Shown here: positions 1 to 3,548 of the stretch, piece by piece
Layout: the number at the start of each line of letters is the position of its first letter
How positions within the stretch are numbered: the first letter of the stretch is position 1
NCBI GenBank assembly: GCA_947177375.1
Contig: CAMWUF010000068.1
Coordinates: 1 to 6,278, forward strand
Source: an uncultured Ruminococcus sp.
Lineage (GTDB): Bacteria > Bacillota > Clostridia > Oscillospirales > Ruminococcaceae
Direction of reading: 5' to 3'
DNA: 6,278 nucleotides
The notes under the pieces: generated by a model
Told to the model about the DNA's origin: nothing
Databases searched by the model: none
The model's input: the letters and a program-made list of their open reading frames with translations, nothing else
Translations under genes and position numbers: made by a program

Positions 1-44
1 CATGACTTGTTATTAACGAATTTGTAAAATTTTAATAAATCGTA

Positions 45-73
45 TTGACAAAAATTTCTTACTGTGCTATAAT
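45..73 (+). promoter_or_regulatory. SigA-type promoter of eno
   Basis: The -35 box TTGACA (45-50) and the -10 box TATAAT (68-73) both match the consensus exactly and are separated by the ideal 17 bp. A TG dinucleotide (65-66) one base before the -10 box adds an extended -10 element. Transcription should start near 79-81, about 54 nt before the eno start codon. Such a strong, unadorned promoter suits a constitutively and highly expressed glycolytic gene. Confidence 0.93.
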
Positions 74-88
74 AATAAATGAAAAAAT

Positions 89-112
89 ACGGGAAAGAAA
101 AAATTAACCCGT
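89..112 (+). promoter_or_regulatory. Small stem-loop in the eno leader
   Basis: ACGGG (89-93) and CCCGT (108-112) form a perfect 5-bp inverted repeat around a 14-nt A-rich loop. It lies close to the predicted 5' end of the mRNA and ends 4 nt before the ribosome binding site AAAGGA (117-122). It could protect the 5' end of the transcript. The stem is short, so a chance match is possible. Confidence 0.35.
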
Positions 113-133
113 GAAGAAAGGATTTGAATACCC

Positions 134-1432
134 ATGAGCTTAAAAATTGTAAATGTGTATGGCAGAGAAATTCTGGATTCCAGAGGAAATCCAACTGTTG
201 AGGCTGAAATTACACTGGCAGACGGTACCATTGCAAGAGGTACAGCACCATCTGGTGCATCTACTGGTGAATTTGAAGCACTTGAATTGCGTGACGGCGA
301 CAAGTCCAGATACTTGGGCAAAGGCGTTCAGAAAGCTGTTGAAAATATTAATACAGCAATTAAAGACGCTATTGTTGGTTTAGATGCATCTGATATTTAT
401 GCAGTTGATGCAGCAATGATTGCAGCAGACGGCACAGGTGCAGCAAAATCTAAACTCGGTGCAAATGCAATTCTGGCTGTTTCTATTGCAACGGCTAGAG
501 CAGCTGCTACTGCTTTGAATATTCCATTGTATCGTTTCCTTGGTGGCATTCAGGGAACAAACTTGCCTGTACCAATGATGAATATCCTGAACGGTGGTGC
601 ACATGCAACAAATACTGTTGATACACAGGAATTCATGATTATGCCTGTTGGTGCTCCATCTTTCAAAGAAGCTTTGAGATGGTGTGCAGAAGTATTCCAT
701 GCATTGGCTAAAATTCTCAAAGACAAAGGTCTTGCTACTTCTGTAGGTGATGAAGGCGGTTTTGCTCCTAATTTGTCTTCTGACGAAGAAACAATTGAAA
801 CTATCCTGGCAGCTGTAGAAGCAGCAGGTTATAAGCCAGGTGATGATTTCATGATTGCTATGGATGCTGCTTCTTCTGAATGGAAGAGTGAAAAAGGCAA
901 AGGTTTCTACAAACAACCAAAATCTGGTAAAGAATTTACTTCTGATGAATTAATTGCACATTGGGAATCTCTGATTGATAAATATCCAATTATTTCTATC
1001 GAAGATGGTCTGGACGAAGAAGACTGGGAAGGCTGGCAGAAGATGACTGAAAAAATCGGTCACAAAGTTCAGCTTGTCGGCGATGATTTGTTTGTAACAA
1101 ATACTGCTAGATTGTCTAAGGGTATTGCACAGGGAGCAGGTAACTCTATTTTGATTAAATTGAATCAGATTGGTTCTGTTTCTGAAACTTTGGAAGCTAT
1201 TAAAATGGCTCACAAAGCAGGTTACACAGCAATTTCTTCTCATCGTTCTGGTGAAACAGCTGACACAACAATTGCTGACTTAGCAGTTGCTTTGAATACT
1301 TGCCAAATTAAGACTGGCGCTCCAAGCCGTTCTGAACGTGTTGCAAAATACAATCAGCTCCTGAGAATTGAAGAAGAATTAGGTGCTGCTGCTGTATATC
1401 CAGGCATGAAAGCTTTTAATGTAAAGAAATAA
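134..1432 (+). CDS. eno: Enolase (phosphopyruvate hydratase)
   Basis: Cytoplasmic glycolytic enzyme that interconverts 2-phosphoglycerate and phosphoenolpyruvate, EC 4.2.1.11. The 432 residues are full length for the family. Visible signatures are the N-terminal SRGNPTVE block, the mobile loop APSGASTG (38-45), GGAHA with His157, QEFMIMP with Glu166, and GDEGGFAPN with the catalytic Glu207. The Mg-binding acids are Asp244, Glu290 and Asp317. The enolase signature IKLNQIGS contains the catalytic base Lys342, and it is followed by SSHRSGET (His370) and Lys393. All key catalytic residues are present. The motif usually read GGAHADN is GGAHATN here, a conservative family variant. The start is set by AAAGGA at 117-122. 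The gene has its own promoter and terminator, so it is probably monocistronic. Confidence 0.99.
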   Translation: MSLKIVNVYGREILDSRGNPTVEAEITLADGTIARGTAPSGASTGEFEALELRDGDKSRYLGKGVQKAVENINTAIKDAIVGLDASDIYAVDAAMIAADGTGAAKSKLGANAILAVSIATARAAATALNIPLYRFLGGIQGTNLPVPMMNILNGGAHATNTVDTQEFMIMPVGAPSFKEALRWCAEVFHALAKILKDKGLATSVGDEGGFAPNLSSDEETIETILAAVEAAGYKPGDDFMIAMDAASSEWKSEKGKGFYKQPKSGKEFTSDELIAHWESLIDKYPIISIEDGLDEEDWEGWQKMTEKIGHKVQLVGDDLFVTNTARLSKGIAQGAGNSILIKLNQIGSVSETLEAIKMAHKAGYTAISSHRSGETADTTIADLAVALNTCQIKTGAPSRSERVAKYNQLLRIEEELGAAAVYPGMKAFNVKK

Positions 1433-1448
1433 TTAAATTTTTTTGAAA

Positions 1449-1486
1449 AATATTGCTCCTGTTTTTACAGGGGCATTATTTTTTTT
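1449..1486 (+). terminator. Intrinsic terminator after eno
   Basis: TGCTCCTG (1454-1461) pairs with CAGGGGCA (1468-1475) through 8 bp including one G-U pair, around a 6-nt loop. A-rich sequence before and T-rich sequence after can extend the stem past a T-T mismatch. A T-run follows at 1479-1486. It begins about 20 nt after the eno stop codon. Confidence 0.93.
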
Positions 1487-1506
1487 CATATTTTTTGATA
1501 TTTCTC

Positions 1507-1535
1507 TTGACAAAGTAAAAATTATGTGATAAAAT
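1507..1535 (+). promoter_or_regulatory. SigA-type promoter of the DUF2325 gene
   Basis: TTGACA (1507-1512) is a perfect -35 box. TAAAAT (1530-1535) matches five of six -10 positions at 17-bp spacing, and TG at 1527-1528 gives an extended -10. It lies just after the eno terminator, so the downstream small gene is transcribed separately from eno. The predicted leader is about 60 nt and A/T-rich. Confidence 0.87.
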
Positions 1536-1602
1536 AAATATAGATTCAAGTAAGCAATTGCTAACTAATAAAAATATTTTATAAAAAAGGCAGGTTATTA
1601 TT

Positions 1603-1890
1603 ATGAGTGTTGTAATTGTTGGTGGAAATGACAGCATGACAAGGCAATATAAAGATATTTGCAAAGCTTATCAATGCCGTGCAAAAGTATTTACACAAAT
1701 GCATGACGGATTGAAACATAAAATTGGTTCACCTGATTTACTAGTATTATTTACAGGGACAGTGTCACATAAAATGCTGAAAATTGCATTAAATGCTACT
1801 AGTAAAGATACTAGAGTTATTCGTTCCCATACTAGCTCTGCAACCGCATTGCGAAATATTTTACAAGAACAAACAGCCAGATTTGATTAA
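1603..1890 (+). CDS. DUF2325 family protein of unknown function
   Basis: A 95-residue soluble protein that I assign to the DUF2325 family (Pfam PF10087) from memory of its shape. It opens with the beta-strand/glycine pattern MSVVIVGGND, followed by a YKDIC helix region with Cys20 and Cys25. It continues with PDLLVLFTGTVSHKM (His56) and ends with RVIRSHTSS (His76) and a helix. This alternating beta-alpha order and the VVGG turn resemble a small Rossmann-like fold, and the family has been loosely described as dinucleotide-related. No biochemical role is established to my knowledge. A purine-rich stretch at 1585-1597 (AAAAGGCAGG) serves as ribosome binding site. The gene has its own promoter and terminator. 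Its last codons form the left arm of the terminator hairpin and its stop codon is in the loop. There is no signal peptide or membrane segment. Confidence 0.88.
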   Translation: MSVVIVGGNDSMTRQYKDICKAYQCRAKVFTQMHDGLKHKIGSPDLLVLFTGTVSHKMLKIALNATSKDTRVIRSHTSSATALRNILQEQTARFD

Positions 1891-1910
1891 AAATCTGGCT
1901 GTTTTATTTT
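1871..1910. terminator. Shared bidirectional terminator between convergent genes
   Basis: AAACAGCCAGATTT (1871-1884) and AAATCTGGCTGTTT (1891-1904) form a perfect 14-bp stem with the 6-nt loop GATTAA. On the plus strand it is followed by TATTTTATTTATTTT, a good U-rich tail ending the DUF2325 transcript. On the minus strand it starts 4 nt after the TPR gene's stop codon and is followed by the weaker U-rich GTTCTTGT. It therefore probably serves both transcripts, more strongly on the plus strand. The left arm overlaps the DUF2325 coding sequence, and its TAA stop (1888-1890) lies in the loop. Confidence 0.88.
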
Positions 1911-2949
1911 ATTTATTTTCTTGTGATTCTTGCAAATGCTTTTCGCAATTTTTTAATAATTCTTTTGCTGCTGGATCGTTGGTCAGCTCACAAATCACAT
2001 GCAAATAAAATACAGCTTCTTGCCAATTTTTCTTTTCTACGGCTTGATTTGACATAGAAGTCACAGTATGCATAATTTCTTCACAAGGACCATTTGGAAT
2101 TTCATATTTTGCAAAAGCAGATAATACTTCTTCACGGGTTGGCGGTGCAATTTTTTTGCCCATAAGTTGGGAAACATTCTGTAATTCGCCACGAATTGCA
2201 GGGTGATTGTGGAATATCATGCTTTCAAAATAAAATGCAATTGCACTTTCATAATCTTTTAATTCTGTACAGTAATAGCCCATATTAGCATAGCATCTTG
2301 ATAAGGCATAGGCTGACATGCAGACAGGAAGTGTTTCTTTAATAGTAACTAAAAGTTTTTGCTTTTCATGCATTAATTTATATACTTCTGCCAACTCAAA
2401 TCTTGGGTCAGCACATACAGGATTAAATCGAATGGCTTCATTTAATACTGGAATTGCTTCTTCCAGACGGCGAACTTCTACCAGATTATAAGCGTGCAAG
2501 CCCAAATATAGCATAAAATCAAAAGGAGCTTGTAATAAATTTTTTGTTGGATGATAGAGCTGATAATATAAATTAGATTCCAGTAAATTATGAAAACTGA
2601 AAAATCTTGCCGTTTCTGTTTCTTTAAAATTTTCTATAATATGCTGATATAATTCCTTTGTCAGAGTGAGTGATTTTGCTGTTTGATTCTGCAATCTGAG
2701 TCTGTTTGCTTCACCATAAACGGCATCTAAACGGCGTTCACCAATATAAAGCAATTTATTTAAATATTCTGATTGTTCTTTTGGCATTTTACTCATCGCA
2801 AGTTCTGTTAAAGCATTGGCAATTTCTGCATTTTTCTGTGATGCATAAAAAGTAACTTGTTCTTTTAAGAACAACATGTCTTTTGTTAAATCACCTGTTA
2901 ATTGCTTTTTGACAGATTCTATAATTTCATTTTTTTCTAGTTCAGTCAT
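1909..2949 (-). CDS. Tetratricopeptide (TPR) repeat protein, function unknown
   Basis: A 346-residue, fully helical, soluble protein with no signal peptide or membrane segment. The clearest TPR-like hairpins are at about 146-179 (pattern LGLHAYNLVEVRRLEEAIPVL, then EAIRFNP), 181-208 (DPRFELAEVYKLMHEKQK), 212-246 (YALSRCYANMGYYCTELKDYESAIAFY) and a degenerate one at about 301-325 (NQAVEKKNWQEAVFYL). The first 60 residues are a charged helical segment that weakly resembles the start of the upstream 156-aa protein. TPRs usually bind peptides or proteins. Inference: it may bind the motif-rich products of the two genes upstream in the same operon. The start follows AGAAAGG (2961-2967), 11 nt before the ATG, within a 23-bp gap after the preceding gene. 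It is last in the operon and reads into the bidirectional hairpin. Confidence 0.85.
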   Translation of the reverse strand: MTELEKNEIIESVKKQLTGDLTKDMLFLKEQVTFYASQKNAEIANALTELAMSKMPKEQSEYLNKLLYIGERRLDAVYGEANRLRLQNQTAKSLTLTKELYQHIIENFKETETARFFSFHNLLESNLYYQLYHPTKNLLQAPFDFMLYLGLHAYNLVEVRRLEEAIPVLNEAIRFNPVCADPRFELAEVYKLMHEKQKLLVTIKETLPVCMSAYALSRCYANMGYYCTELKDYESAIAFYFESMIFHNHPAIRGELQNVSQLMGKKIAPPTREEVLSAFAKYEIPNGPCEEIMHTVTSMSNQAVEKKNWQEAVFYLHVICELTNDPAAKELLKNCEKHLQESQENK

Positions 2950-2972
2950 AGTTGATTAAACCTTTCTGTTTT

Positions 2973-3443
2973 TTATTTTTTCTTTGTTCTGGGAGACCAT
3001 TCCCTGTATCCCTGAATCACAGGTTCATTTTTGGGTGTCTGATAAGAAGTTGTGTCTTGTCCAAGTCCATTCAGTGCAGACAGCACATCTCCTGCAACGG
3101 TTTGTGGGGGTGTTGGTAAATTTTCCTGAAAATTCTGATTTGCTGGCATACCAGAATGTCCTGTGACAACAGGATTTTGCATAACAGGCTGATGAAACAA
3201 AGCTGGCTGTGGATAAACCTGTTGACGAGGTGATTCCATTGCAACAGGTGTTGCATCAGTTGTCATACTAGCAATTTCTAAATCACTTGCAATATCTGCA
3301 AGTTCTTTAATAAATTCAGCATCATCTTTTTTGTCAGCAAATAATTTCATAATATTTAATAATAATAACGTACCATTTTTGGGGTCATTCATGAGCTGAT
3401 TACGGATAGCGGCATGTACTGCCTCACGTTTCATAGCTGACAT
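2973..3443 (-). CDS. Small two-part protein: helical head and YxEWxPR tail
   Basis: Not a family I recognise. With the start at 3443 the product is 156 residues. Residues 1-60 are predicted helical (SAMKREAVHAAIRN, then LLLLNIMKLFADKK). A flexible Pro/Gln linker follows, with VYPQPA near residue 76. The C-terminal 44 residues (about 113-156) carry SALNGLGQDTTS and EPVIQGYREWSPRTKKK. This tail closely matches the end of the upstream 880-aa protein, and the VYPQPA linker also recurs there. It therefore looks like a condensed paralogue or adaptor. An in-frame TTG at 3473 would add 10 residues, but it precedes the ribosome binding site. AAAGG is 11 nt before the ATG at 3443, the same spacing as in the next gene. 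The ATG at 3449 is the alternative. The gap to the TPR gene is 23 bp. No signal peptide or membrane segment. Confidence 0.82.
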   Translation of the reverse strand: MSAMKREAVHAAIRNQLMNDPKNGTLLLLNIMKLFADKKDDAEFIKELADIASDLEIASMTTDATPVAMESPRQQVYPQPALFHQPVMQNPVVTGHSGMPANQNFQENLPTPPQTVAGDVLSALNGLGQDTTSYQTPKNEPVIQGYREWSPRTKKK

Positions 3444-3453
3444 AGTCATTCTG

Positions 3454-3461
3454 TCCTTTCT
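3454..3461 (-). promoter_or_regulatory. Ribosome binding site that sets the start of the 156-aa gene
   Basis: On the minus strand AGAAAGGA lies 10-11 nt before the ATG at 3443 and only 4-5 nt before the ATG at 3449. It lies downstream of the in-frame TTG at 3473. It therefore rules against the longest reading frame and favours ATG 3443. Confidence 0.75.
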
Positions 3462-3468
3462 GAATGCA

Positions 3469-3519
3469 GGCAATTATTTGCAGTGAGATTAAAAATTTAA
3501 TTTTCCACAAATAATTGCC
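3469..3519 (-). repeat. 12-bp perfect inverted repeat between the 880-aa and 156-aa genes
   Basis: GGCAATTATTTG (3469-3480) and CAAATAATTGCC (3508-3519) are exact reverse complements separated by 27 bp. The element fills the middle of the 105-bp intergenic gap and ends about 8 nt before the ribosome binding site of the 156-aa gene. No U-tract follows in the minus direction, so it is a poor intrinsic terminator. It could be an RNA hairpin that protects or processes the operon mRNA, a translational control element, or a binding site for a dimeric DNA-binding protein. Confidence 0.8.
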
Positions 3520-3548
3520 ATACATGATGTTAGATTTTATTTTTTATA

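Noticed and set aside
380..916. 178-codon open frame on the minus strand inside eno
   Set aside because: It is a shadow of eno's codon bias: composition is Cys/Ser/His-heavy, no ribosome binding site is seen, and it lies wholly opposite a highly conserved gene.
1793..2008. 71-codon plus-strand frame spanning the terminator
   Set aside because: It overlaps the DUF2325 gene and the end of the TPR gene in another frame, and crosses a strong terminator.
3469..3519. Intrinsic terminator between the 880-aa and 156-aa genes
   Set aside because: The loop is long (27 nt), the stem is AT-rich and no U-tract follows in the minus direction; the next ribosome binding site starts within about 8 nt.
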